DNA of 64,000 nucleotides. Origin: JABFRJ01 sp031374735 (GTDB lineage: Bacteria; Pseudomonadota; Alphaproteobacteria; Rhizobiales; Hyphomicrobiaceae). The position numbers and the translations under genes were made by a program. Numbering within the stretch: position 1 is the stretch's first letter; every line of letters starts with the position of its first letter. Of this stretch, positions 8,482 to 17,700 are shown in pieces. The stretch covers positions 112,544 through 176,543 of the forward strand of contig JANMGQ010000010.1 in NCBI GenBank assembly GCA_031374735.1, written 5' to 3'. The notes beneath the pieces are model-generated. The model did not search any database. It was given only the letters and a program-made list of their open reading frames with translations, and had not been told where the DNA came from.

Positions 8482-9663
8482 ATGACCGATAGCATCGACA
8501 AGAGTTCGATCCGCACACGGCTCGTTCAATCCGGCCGGCCGAAGAAGGGCGAACGACGCACCGTCAACCTGCCCGTCTATCGCGCGTCCACTGTGCTCTA
8601 TGAAAACGTCGCCGCGCAGCGCGCCACGCGGGCCCGCGCCGCCGAGGGCCATCGAGAGTTCTCGTATGGCACCAACGGCACGCCGATCGTGTTTGCCCTC
8701 GAAGACATGATCGCCGACATCGAAGGCGGTTATCGCACGCGCGTGTCGTGTTCAGGATTGGCTGCGATCGGCTTTGGCCTGTTGCCGTTCCTGCGCCCGG
8801 GCGATCACTGCCTGATCACCGAAGCCGCCTACGAGCCGACGCGGCGCATCGCTCGAACCGTACTCGAGCCGATGGGCATCACCTGCGAGATCTACAAGGC
8901 CGACGGCTCCGACATCGAGGGACGCTTCAGGCCGAACACGAAAGCCGTCTACGCTGAAGTTCCCGGCACCGGCGCCTTTGAAATGCTGGATCTGCCGGCG
9001 CTGGCGCGCCTGACCAAGCCGCGCGGCATCACGTTGTGCGTCGACAACACCTGGGGCTCCGGCATTCTGTTCCAGCCGTTGAAGCATGGCGCTGACGTGT
9101 CGATGGTGGCGGGAACCAAGCATTTTGCCGGACATTCCGACCTTCTGCTCGGTGCGGTCACGACGACGGAGGCCGCATGGAAACCGGTGCACGATTGGCA
9201 CACGGCCTTCGGCATGACGATCTCGGGCGATGATGCGTTTCTGGCCCTGCGCGGGCTTCGCACCATGGCCGTGCGCTTGCCCGTGCACGCTGAGACGACC
9301 ATGCAGATCTGCGCGTGGGCGGATCAGCGGCCGGAAGTCGCGAACGTGCTGTGGCCGGCGTGGCCGAAGCATCCAGGTTACGACATCTGGAAGCGCGATT
9401 TCAATGGCGCTTGCGGGCTGTTCAGCCTCGAACTCAAGGCGCCGCAAGACAAGGTCGATCGCTTTATCGACAGCCTGCAGTACTTCCAGCTTGGCGCATC
9501 CTGGGGCGGATACGAGAGCCTCGTCAATCTGACGGGTGTGCAGGCCATGCGCACGGTCACGGACTGGTCGAAGCGCGGCATCATCGTGCGCTTCCATGCA
9601 GGCCTCGAAGATCCGAAAGATCTGATTGCCGATCTGGAGCAGGCGATGGTGCATCTCACATGA
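8482..9663 (+). CDS. metC: cystathionine beta-lyase-like PLP enzyme
   Basis: A 393-residue Cys/Met-metabolism PLP enzyme. The Schiff-base lysine is K213 in VAGTKHFAGHSD, and SYGTNGTPIVFALE and VSCSGLAAIGFGLLPFLRPGDH are characteristic of the alphaproteobacterial MetC branch, which splits cystathionine to homocysteine, pyruvate and ammonia. Start ATG 8482. Its TGA overlaps the ATG of the next gene (ATGA at 9660-9663), so the two are very likely co-translated. MetC is the best family call, but the coupled partner makes a different sulfur or indole-amine substrate worth considering. Confidence 0.88.
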   Translation: MTDSIDKSSIRTRLVQSGRPKKGERRTVNLPVYRASTVLYENVAAQRATRARAAEGHREFSYGTNGTPIVFALEDMIADIEGGYRTRVSCSGLAAIGFGLLPFLRPGDHCLITEAAYEPTRRIARTVLEPMGITCEIYKADGSDIEGRFRPNTKAVYAEVPGTGAFEMLDLPALARLTKPRGITLCVDNTWGSGILFQPLKHGADVSMVAGTKHFAGHSDLLLGAVTTTEAAWKPVHDWHTAFGMTISGDDAFLALRGLRTMAVRLPVHAETTMQICAWADQRPEVANVLWPAWPKHPGYDIWKRDFNGACGLFSLELKAPQDKVDRFIDSLQYFQLGASWGGYESLVNLTGVQAMRTVTDWSKRGIIVRFHAGLEDPKDLIADLEQAMVHLT

Positions 9664-10781
9664 AACTGGCCGACTACGACATCGACGCCGTGCGCGGGTT
9701 CGTACCGGGGCGTGATCCGTTGCTCGCGTTGCCAGCACCCTATGATGCGTGGGATCACGTGGCCGCGCATTTGCCCGTGCTGACCATGCGCCATCGAACG
9801 CACGCGGCGCTTGCCGCGATGCCAGTGCTCGATGCGGGTGGCCTGGTTGATATCGAACAACAACGGCGCGGGTTTCTGCTGCTGACAGCATTCGCCAACA
9901 CGTGGCTGGTCGGAACCTGTGCGACGACAACGATCCCGGCATGCATATCGGTGCCGTTGATCGCGCTGTCGCGCACGCTCGGCCGAATGCCGATCACGCA
10001 CCACGCAACGATCGTGCTCGACAACTGGCGGCGGCTCGACACGGCGAAGCCGCTCGCCATGGATAACATCGACACGCTCGTGTCGTTTCGCGGCAGCATC
10101 GACGAGAAGTGGTTTTTTCTCTCGACCGTCGGCGCTGAACTCGCAGGTGCCCCTGTGTTGCCGCGCTTGCTTGATGCCATGGACGCAGCCGAGCAGGGGG
10201 ACCATGGCCGGCTTGCCGACACGCTGCATGCGACTGCGCGGCTGATCGGCGCGACCACGACCGCGTTTCTGTCGGTCCGCGAGAGCTGCGACCCCTACAT
10301 CTTCTATACTCACGTGCGGCCCTATCTCGCGAGTTGGCCGCAGCCCGGCGTGACATACGAAGGCACGGGCGTCGGACCAGTCGTCTACAACGGCGGCAGT
10401 GCGGCCCAGTCGGCCCTGTTGCAATCGATCGACGCGGCCCTTGGCATCACGCACGCGCACGACCTCACGCGGGGCTTCCTGATGTCCATGCGGGACTACA
10501 TGCCACCACGGCACCGCGCATTTATCGAAGATGTGAGCCGTCGCTCAGCCATCCGCACAACGGTCCGTGGAGCAAACGAGGCCAACCTGCTTGACGCGTA
10601 CAATGCCTGCATCGTTGCCATGGACGAGTTGCGCCGCAAGCATATGGGGCTTGTCGCGGAGTACATCAGCCGACAGATGCCTCCGTCGGCATCGGCAATC
10701 GGCACAGGCGGAACGAGTTTCGACGATTTCCTGCGTCAAACGCGCATCGAAACAGTGACGTCGAGAATCAGCAAAACCTGA
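9660..10781 (+). CDS. indoleamine 2,3-dioxygenase-like haem protein
   Basis: A 373-residue protein matching the IDO family along its length. SFRGSIDEKWFFL (142-154) corresponds to the substrate-contacting FSFR strand, with R144. YLASWP and VTYEGTG lead into GGSAAQSALLQSIDAALGI (245-263). RDYMPPRHRAFI (278-289) follows, then LRRKHMGLVAEYI with H328 as proximal haem ligand, and a C-terminal AIGTGGTSFDDFL. Known members oxidise L-tryptophan to N-formylkynurenine; other indole amines are possible. It starts inside the metC stop codon (ATGA), with no gap for a promoter. Confidence 0.88.
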   Translation: MKLADYDIDAVRGFVPGRDPLLALPAPYDAWDHVAAHLPVLTMRHRTHAALAAMPVLDAGGLVDIEQQRRGFLLLTAFANTWLVGTCATTTIPACISVPLIALSRTLGRMPITHHATIVLDNWRRLDTAKPLAMDNIDTLVSFRGSIDEKWFFLSTVGAELAGAPVLPRLLDAMDAAEQGDHGRLADTLHATARLIGATTTAFLSVRESCDPYIFYTHVRPYLASWPQPGVTYEGTGVGPVVYNGGSAAQSALLQSIDAALGITHAHDLTRGFLMSMRDYMPPRHRAFIEDVSRRSAIRTTVRGANEANLLDAYNACIVAMDELRRKHMGLVAEYISRQMPPSASAIGTGGTSFDDFLRQTRIETVTSRISKT

Positions 10782-10879
10782 TCGCGGGTGCGGCCCGAGA
10801 TTCAAAGCAGTTACTCCAAGCCGGGTCTCGAACAGCGCTTCAAGCCGTGATAAGCTCAGCCCACAACGAGGGTTCAACC

Positions 10880-11563
10880 ATGCATCTGGTCATCGGCAAC
10901 AAGCTGTATTCGTCCTGGTCGCTGCGGCCGTGGATGCTGCTCAAGGCCATCAACGTCGCCTTCAAAGAGACCGTGATCCCGCTGTCGCAGCCGGACACAA
11001 AGAAGAACATCCTGGAGCACTCCCCGACCGGCAAAGTGCCGCTGCTGATCGATGGCGACATCCGCGTCTGGGAGAGCCTGGCGATCATGGAATACGTCGC
11101 CGAAAAATTTCCGCAGGCGCACGTCTGGCCGCAGGACCCTTCAGCGCGCGCGCATGCACGTGCGTCGTCCAGCGAGATGCACGCCGGGTTCCAGGCACTC
11201 CGTCAGGCCTGCCCCATGAACCTCGGGCGCAAGTTCAAGCCGAAGGCGAGCCATGGTCCCGACGCAGATGCCAACATCGTGCGGGTCGAGGCCTTGTGGG
11301 CGGAAGCACGCAAACACTTCGGCAAAGGTGGCCCGTTCCTGTATGGCGCCTTCACGGCGGCTGACGCGATGTACGCGCCGGTTGTCACGCGCCTCGATAC
11401 CTATCAGGTGAAGGTGAAGCCCGAGACGCGCCTCTACATGGACGCGGTGCTGAAACACCAGGTGTTCGTCGATTGGCGCCTTGCCGCATTGAAAGAGCCG
11501 TGGTTCTTGCCTGACTACGAGAAGGGCCACGACGTGGCCGAGAGCTACATCGCAGCCAAGTGA
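10880..11563 (+). CDS. glutathione S-transferase family protein
   Basis: A 227-residue GST. The N-terminal thioredoxin fold reads MHLVIGNKLYSSWSLRPW with a Ser in the catalytic position (SSWS, residues 10-13), followed by the glutathione-binding cis-Pro segment GKVPLLIDGDIRVWESLAI, then an all-helical C-terminal domain. Cytosolic. Substrate unknown. The ATG at 10880 is chosen because it is where the conserved fold begins. It is followed by a strong hairpin and then the acetolactate synthase small subunit gene. Confidence 0.9.
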   Translation: MHLVIGNKLYSSWSLRPWMLLKAINVAFKETVIPLSQPDTKKNILEHSPTGKVPLLIDGDIRVWESLAIMEYVAEKFPQAHVWPQDPSARAHARASSSEMHAGFQALRQACPMNLGRKFKPKASHGPDADANIVRVEALWAEARKHFGKGGPFLYGAFTAADAMYAPVVTRLDTYQVKVKPETRLYMDAVLKHQVFVDWRLAALKEPWFLPDYEKGHDVAESYIAAK

Positions 11564-11570
11564 AAAGGAT

Positions 11571-11635
11571 GCGAGTTGCGAGTTGTCAGTTGCGAATTGG
11601 GAAACTCAACTCGCAACCTACAACTCGCAATTCGC
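11571..11635. repeat. long imperfect hairpin between gst and ilvH
   Basis: Two arms of about 31 bases (11571-11601 and 11604-11635) are near-perfect reverse complements, both built from GCGAGTTGCGAGTTGT-like units. Only 2-4 bases separate them, so transcript would fold into one long stem. It lies between the gst stop and the ilvH ATG, without a T-tract, so it looks more like a mobile palindromic unit or an mRNA processing site than a classical terminator. Confidence 0.7.
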
Positions 11636-11643
11636 ACAACCCC

Positions 11644-12192
11644 ATGTCTCAGAAAGCCACAGGCTCCGCCTACTCGATCGAGGAACAAAAGGCCGAGGTC
11701 GTCAGCCGCACGTTGTCTGTGCTTGTCGACAACGAGCCGGGCGTCCTTGCCCGTGTGATCGGCTTGTTCTCTGGTCGCGGCTATAACATCGACAGTCTCA
11801 CGGTTTCGGAGACGAACCATGAGAAGCACCAGTCTCGCATCACCATCGTGACGCGGGGCACGGCGGCTGTGATCGAGCAGATCATCCATCAGCTTGAACG
11901 GCTGGTGCCCATCCACAGCGTCGCCGACCTGACCAAGGACGGCAACGGCATCGAGCGCGAACTGGCGCTTATCAAGGTCGCAGGCACAGGCGAGAAACGC
12001 ATCGAGGCGCTGCGCCTCGCTGAAATTTTCCGCGCCAATGTCATCGACGCTTCGACCGAGCACTTCGTGTTTGAATTGACCGGGCGCACCAGCAAGATCG
12101 AACAGTTCATCTCGATCATGAGCAACCTCGGACTAGTCGAGATCTCGCGCACCGGCATCGCCGCCATCGGCCGCGGGGCGAAGGGGATGTGA
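11644..12192 (+). CDS. ilvH: acetolactate synthase small (regulatory) subunit
   Basis: A 182-residue regulatory subunit of acetohydroxyacid synthase. The N-terminal ACT domain starts RTLSVLVDNEPGVLARVIGLFSGRGYNIDSLTVSE, which forms the valine-feedback site, and the C-terminal domain carries ELALIKV and a final GRGAKGM. The ATG at 11644 immediately precedes the family N-terminus; the in-frame extension upstream is translated hairpin sequence. The catalytic subunit ilvI/ilvB is usually just upstream but is absent here; gst occupies that place. Confidence 0.94.
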   Translation: MSQKATGSAYSIEEQKAEVVSRTLSVLVDNEPGVLARVIGLFSGRGYNIDSLTVSETNHEKHQSRITIVTRGTAAVIEQIIHQLERLVPIHSVADLTKDGNGIERELALIKVAGTGEKRIEALRLAEIFRANVIDASTEHFVFELTGRTSKIEQFISIMSNLGLVEISRTGIAAIGRGAKGM

Positions 12193-12269
12193 TATGCGGG
12201 CTTGCCGGATCCCCCACGTCTTGGCCGGCGACGAGCAAGGTGAGAGATGGGCAAAGTGAGCGAGCGCGC

Positions 12270-13772
12270 GTGACACGGTATCGCGAAGACCATATCGTCC
12301 AGAGCGTTGCCAACGCCCTGCAATTCATCGCGTGCGTCCACCCCGCTGACTTCATCCGCCACCTTGCGAGTGCCTATGCGCGGGAGGATGCACCGCCCGC
12401 GAAGGACGCGATCGGGCAACTGCTGCTCAATGCCCGCATGAGCGCCATCGACCGCCGGCCCATGTGCCAGGACACGGGCACGGTGAACGTGTTCTTGAAA
12501 ATCGGCGTCGGGGCCCGCATCGACACAAAACGATCGATGCAGGCGCTGATGGATGAAGCCGTGCGGCGTGCCTACACGCATGTGGACAATCCGCTGCGCG
12601 CTTCGCTGATCAACGATCCGCTGTTTGGCCGTACGAACACGCGCGACAACACGCCGGCGATCGTGAGTGTGGAACTCGTTGAAGGCGATGCGATCGATAT
12701 CACGGTGGCGGCGAAGGGCGGAGGATCGGAAAACAAGGCGCAGTTCGCAGCCCTCAATCCGGCCGACAACGTCGCGGATTGGGTGGTGGCCAAGATTGCG
12801 GCATCAGGCGCGGGCTGGTGTCCGCCGGGCGTGCTCGGGATCGGTGTCGGTGGCACATCCGAGAAAGCGATGCTGCTCGCGAAGGAGGCTCTCATGGAGC
12901 CGCTCGACATGTCCGACGTGAAGAGCCGTGGGCCGCGGGACAAACTCGAGGCGCTGCGCGTCGAGATCCTCGATCGTGTCAACGCGCTTGGCATCGGCGC
13001 ACAGGGGCTGGGCGGCGCAACAACCGTGCTCGACGTCAAGATCAAGACGTTCCCAACGCACGCCGCCTCGATGCCGGTCGCGCTCATCCCGAATTGCGCC
13101 GCCAATCGCCACATCCACTTTACGCTCGACGGCTCCGGCCCAGCCGTATTCGAGGCGCCGGATCTTGCTGATTGGCCCGTCGACATCGCCGCGCAAGCAG
13201 GCACGCACATGACTCGCATCAACCTCGACAAACTGTCGAAAGTCGATGTCGCGGCCTGGCGGCCAGGACAGAAGCTGCTGCTCACGGGCACGCTGCTGAC
13301 GGGCCGCGATGCCGCGCACAAGCGCATGGTCGAAATGATGGCGCGCGGCGAGCCGCTACCGGTCTCGCTGGCCGGCAAGATGATCTATTATGTCGGCCCG
13401 GTCGATCCCGTGCGCGGCGAGGCCGTCGGCCCAGCCGGCCCAACCACGTCGAACCGCATGGACCGCTTCACCGAGACGATACTCGCGTCGACAGGCCTGA
13501 TCGGCATGATCGGCAAGGCCGAACGCGGGCCTGAGGCGTGTGCCGCGATTGCGAAGCACGGCGCCGTCTACTTGATCGGCATCGGCGGCGCCGGGTATCT
13601 GATCTCGAAGGCCATCAAAGCGTCACGCGTGGTGGCGTTTGCGGATCTCGGCATGGAAGCGATCCACGAGTTCCGCGTCGAGGAGATGCCGGTCACTGTG
13701 GCGGTCGACAGCAAAGGGGTCAGCGTCCATGACACCGGGCCGGCCGCCTGGCGGCGCAGACACGGCCAGTAG
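12270..13772 (+). CDS. fumA: class I fumarate hydratase (Fe-S)
   Basis: A 500-residue oxygen-sensitive [4Fe-4S] fumarase with alpha and beta domains fused, as in FumA/FumB. The three cluster cysteines are C66 (MCQDTGT), C184 (GWCPPGVLGIGVGGT) and C276 (IPNCAANRHIHF). The C-terminal beta domain holds TGRDAAHKRM and GPTTSNRMD. It interconverts fumarate and malate in the TCA cycle. The family N-terminus TRYREDHIVQSV points to the GTG at 12270, though no clear ribosome site precedes it; an in-frame GTG at 12240 is an alternative. Confidence 0.9.
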   Translation: MTRYREDHIVQSVANALQFIACVHPADFIRHLASAYAREDAPPAKDAIGQLLLNARMSAIDRRPMCQDTGTVNVFLKIGVGARIDTKRSMQALMDEAVRRAYTHVDNPLRASLINDPLFGRTNTRDNTPAIVSVELVEGDAIDITVAAKGGGSENKAQFAALNPADNVADWVVAKIAASGAGWCPPGVLGIGVGGTSEKAMLLAKEALMEPLDMSDVKSRGPRDKLEALRVEILDRVNALGIGAQGLGGATTVLDVKIKTFPTHAASMPVALIPNCAANRHIHFTLDGSGPAVFEAPDLADWPVDIAAQAGTHMTRINLDKLSKVDVAAWRPGQKLLLTGTLLTGRDAAHKRMVEMMARGEPLPVSLAGKMIYYVGPVDPVRGEAVGPAGPTTSNRMDRFTETILASTGLIGMIGKAERGPEACAAIAKHGAVYLIGIGGAGYLISKAIKASRVVAFADLGMEAIHEFRVEEMPVTVAVDSKGVSVHDTGPAAWRRRHGQ

Positions 13773-14148
13773 AGAGGCAGCGGACTTTGCCTAGTGATCG
13801 CGCGAAGATGCACGATTAACCATATGGCTGCAAAGGTTAATGCCCGGCTTGACCTGACTGCCCTCTATGCTTAATGCGCATCAGCCTCGCGGCCCTGGTC
13901 CCGTCGTCGCGCACTGTTGGCGCACGGATCACGACCAGTCCGGAGGAGGTGTGAGGGCCCCGGTGACATCCTGTCCCGGGCACGCCGCAACGGCGGCGAG
14001 GGCCACATTCGGAGTGTTGTGCGGGGTGGCGATGCTGCGCTCCGCTCGGCCTCCTGCCCATATAGTGAATCGACGCCGTTGCTCCTGTCGGGGCGCGACC
14101 ATCCCGGCGCGTCTCAAGCCAACCGGTCTTGATCTACAGGAGACCTGA
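13773..14148. other. intergenic, no gene seen
   Basis: About 375 bases between fumarase and rlpA. No credible reading frame, RNA gene or repeat was found. The last bases carry an AGGAG ribosome site for rlpA, so a promoter is expected here. Confidence 0.5.
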
Positions 14149-14736
14149 ATGAAGTCTTATCGTGTTGCGTTCCTGCTTGCGGCAGGCGCGTTGATTTCGG
14201 CTGCTTCACCGGCGGCTGCTGATGCCGACCCTGTGACATGGTCTAGCCTGATGCGCTCCGCGCCCATCACCGCTGCACCTAAGGCAGCGCCGAAAGCCGT
14301 TGCGGCGAAACCATCGCCGAAGGTTGCGACTTCGAAGCCGGCAAGCAAGCCGGTACAGACTGCCTCGTCTGATGACGGATCACGTCCGCAGCGCAAGGCC
14401 GCGACGAAGCCTGCACCGGCCCGCACGGCGGTCACATCGACCGGCGGCGGCGGCACATTGTCCGGCATTGCCTCGTATTACTGGCAGCCTCAGCCGGTTG
14501 CCTCTGGCGGTCGCTTCAACCCCGATGCGCTGACGGCTGCCCATAAGACGCTGCCGTTTGGAACGCGCGTGCGCGTCACGCATGGTGGCAACGGCCGTTC
14601 GGTCGAAGTCGTCATCAATGATCGCGGCCCCTATATCGCCGGCCGCATCATCGATCTCTCCCGTCGCGCCGCCCAAGTCATCGGCATGACCGATCAAGGC
14701 ATCGCGCGGGTCAATGTCGCCATCCTCGGCAAGTAA
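14149..14736 (+). CDS. rlpA: RlpA-like septal ring protein / lytic transglycosylase domain
   Basis: A 195-residue exported protein. A signal peptide ends around ASPAAADADP, followed by an Ala/Pro/Lys-rich low-complexity linker (about residues 40-100), then a double-psi beta-barrel. The barrel shows SGIASYYW, AAHKTLPFGTRVRVT with the conserved His, and NDRGPYIAGRIIDLS with the conserved Asp of active RlpA. No lipobox Cys is seen, so it may be soluble in the periplasm. No SPOR domain. AGGAG lies 8 bases before the ATG. Confidence 0.9.
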   Translation: MKSYRVAFLLAAGALISAASPAAADADPVTWSSLMRSAPITAAPKAAPKAVAAKPSPKVATSKPASKPVQTASSDDGSRPQRKAATKPAPARTAVTSTGGGGTLSGIASYYWQPQPVASGGRFNPDALTAAHKTLPFGTRVRVTHGGNGRSVEVVINDRGPYIAGRIIDLSRRAAQVIGMTDQGIARVNVAILGK

Positions 14737-14750
14737 CGACGTCCGCGACG

Positions 14751-14789
14751 CAACAAGGCCGGTTCCGCGTCGCGGCGCCGGCTTTGTTG
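14751..14789. terminator. hairpin terminator between rlpA and the carboxylase gene
   Basis: A 12-base stem, CAACAAGGCCGG with CCGGCTTTGTTG and one G-T pair, encloses a 15-base GC-rich loop. It lies 14 bases after the rlpA stop and just beyond the convergent carboxylase stop at 14797, so it probably ends transcription from both sides. The T-rich GCTTTGTTGTG end supports rlpA termination. Confidence 0.65.
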
Positions 14790-14796
14790 TGTGACC

Positions 14797-17700
14797 TCAC
14801 CACGTATCAATAAACGCGCGTCGCGGCGGCAGAACAGTTGGTACACTTGCGAGGCCACGCAGCAACCAGCGGCGCGTGTCTGCCGGGTCGATGACGGCGT
14901 CGATCTCTAGGAAACTCGCCATGTTGATGGCGCGGCCCTTCTCGTAGGACTTCCCGACCAGCTCTCGATACAACGCCTCGCCATCGGCGGCGTTTTTCGC
15001 GCTCGCAGCTTCGATCTCCTTGCGATAGCCGAGCCGCACCGCGCCTTCGAGACCCATGCCGCCATACTCCGATGTCGGCCAGCCCACGATAAAGAACGGC
15101 GCATGAAACGCGCCCGCCGCCATGCCCATGGCGCCGAGTCCATAGCCCTTGCGCAATACGACCGTGAACATGGGCACGCGGAGCGCGGCCCCAGTCACAA
15201 ACAGCCGCGATGTGCGCCGCACCGTCGCCGTGGTTTCCGATTGTGCGCCAACCATGAAGCCGGGTGTGTCGCACAGCGACACGATCGGCAAGCCGTAGGC
15301 GTCGCAGAGCTGCAGATAGCGCGCGAGCTTATCCGATGCCGGACCATCAATCGCGCCACCGAGATGCTTTGGGTTGTTGGCGATGAGCCCGAACGGTTTG
15401 CCTTCGATGCGCACGAAGGCCGTGATGGCGCCGACGCCGTAGTCGCGGCGCAACTCCAAAACGGAACCCTCGTCGCACAGCGCATCAATCACGCTGCGCA
15501 TCTCATAGACGCGCACGCGGTTTTCCGGAACCAGGTGGCGCAGCGTCCGCTGATCGGCTGCCACGCCTGCCGCACGGTCGCCCTGCACATAGCCGAGGTA
15601 TTGCTTTGCTGCCGCAACCGCCGCCGCCTCATCCTCAACCAGCACGTCGATGACGCCGTTCGGCGCCTGGACGCTGACAGGGCCAACATCGTCGGGCGCG
15701 ACAACGCCGAGGCCTCCGCCTTCGATCATCGCGGGGCCGCCCATGCCGATCGATGAGTTACGCGTGGCGATGATCACATCGCCTGAGCCGAGCAGTGCCG
15801 CATTGCCGGCAAAGCATCGCCCCGCCACGATGCCGACACGCGGAACGACACCCGAGAGGCGCGCGAACATATTGAAGGTCGTGCAGTCGAGGCCCGCGAC
15901 GGCTGCCGCATCCGTATCGCCTGGTCGTCCGCCGCCGCCTTCGGCGAACATGACCATCGGGATCTTCCAATCGCCGACGACTTGCAGCAGGCGATCGCTT
16001 TTCTTGTGATTGAGCTTGCCCTGCGTGCCCGCCAGCACCGTGTAGTCGTAAGCCATGACTGCGACGCGGGCGCTCTCGGGTGTGGTGTGCGCGGCATTGA
16101 CTGTGCCTATACCGGTGATGAGCCCGTCGGCCGGCGTATTCTTCTTGAGATCATCGAGCGAGCGGCGCGCGCGCTGTGCGGCAACGGCCAATGCGCCGTA
16201 CTCAATGAAGGAGCCAGGATCGAGCAGATCTGCCAGATTTTCGCGCGTCATGCGCATGCCGGTTTTGCGGCGCTTCGCGACGGCTTCGGGGCGGTTGGCA
16301 TCGAGCGTCAGGGCATGTGCGTCGATGACGGACTGCAAGTCTGGGCGGATGTGCGCGAGGTCGACGGCATGTCGGCTATCGTCCGTGCCGCCATCGGCTC
16401 CATCCGCCTCGATCTCGAACAGCGGCTGGCCCTCGTCGACGACGGTGCCTTTGGCGATGTGCACCGCGCGCACGATGCCGCCGCGAGGCGCCTCGACGAG
16501 GTGCTCCATCTTCATGGCCTCGATGACAGCCAGCGTCGCGCCACGCTTCACATGCGCTCCGAGTTCGACGGCGACCGAGACGATGGAGCCGAGGAGGGGC
16601 GCTGCGATTGTCGTGTCGATGATCGTCCACGATCCCTGGGATACCCTGCCCCCTCGTGAGAGAGGATTAGGGTGTGAGGGAACCCGCGACGCTGAAACTT
16701 GGCCTGCTGCCTCAACCAACCGTGCGGCGTTCTCATCGATAAACCGTGTCGTCACCCGGTTCGTCTGCACCTGCTCATCCGCCAGCAAAGCCGCCAGAAA
16801 CGAAGCATTCGTTGCAACGCCCACAGCCTCGAACTCAGCCAGGGCGCGCGCTGCTTTCGCGACGAGGCGCGCATGATCGCCGGCGGGCAAATCAACAATG
16901 ACCTTTGCCAGCAGGCTGTCGTAGGCCGGGCTCAGCACCCCGCCTGATGTCATGTGCGTGTCGACGCGCACGCCGGGGCCGCCGGGCAGCCGCAGCGATT
17001 GTATCGTGCCGCCTGCAGGCTTGGCCGAGCCGTCGGCCTGCATCGTTTCGGCATTGACGCGCAGCTGCATGGCCATGCGCGGCATAGCCTTCGTTGGAAA
17101 CGGACCTGCTTCGGCGAGTTGCCCTCCGCCCGCGATGCGCAGTTGCATTTCGACGAGGTCGACACCGTAGGCGCGCTCTGTGACGGTGTGCTCGACTTGC
17201 AGGCGCGGGTTCGCTTCGATGAAGGTGACATTCTGCACACCGCGCATCGCCGTCGCATCGACAAGAAATTCAAATGTGCCAAGGCCACTGTACTTCAGTG
17301 CCGTGGCCATCTTCTTTGCCGCGTCCAGCACGGACTCGCGCGCCTTGGCGGTCAGTGACGGGCTCGGCGCCATCTCGATGAGCTTCTGCTGGCGGCGTTG
17401 CAGCGAGCATTCGCGCTCGCCCAGCGCAATGGCATTGCCCGTGCCGTCGCCAATGATCTGCACCTCGATGTGGCGCTGATCGGTGAGCAGCTCTTCGCAA
17501 TACAGGTCGTCATTGCCGAACGCCGCTTTGGCCTCGGACTGGCACCGGGCATAGGCTTCGGCAAGTTCATCCGCAAACCGCACAATGCGAATGCCGCGGC
17601 CCCCGCCACCGGCGATGGCCTTGATCATCATCGCGGCGCCCTTTGCCCGCCCGGCAAAAAATCGCCGCATGACCTCGAGGCTCGTCGCCTCGAGCGTGCC

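Noticed and set aside
11560..11643. Longer start for ilvH
   Set aside because: The extension is a translation of the hairpin and does not resemble the family N-terminus.
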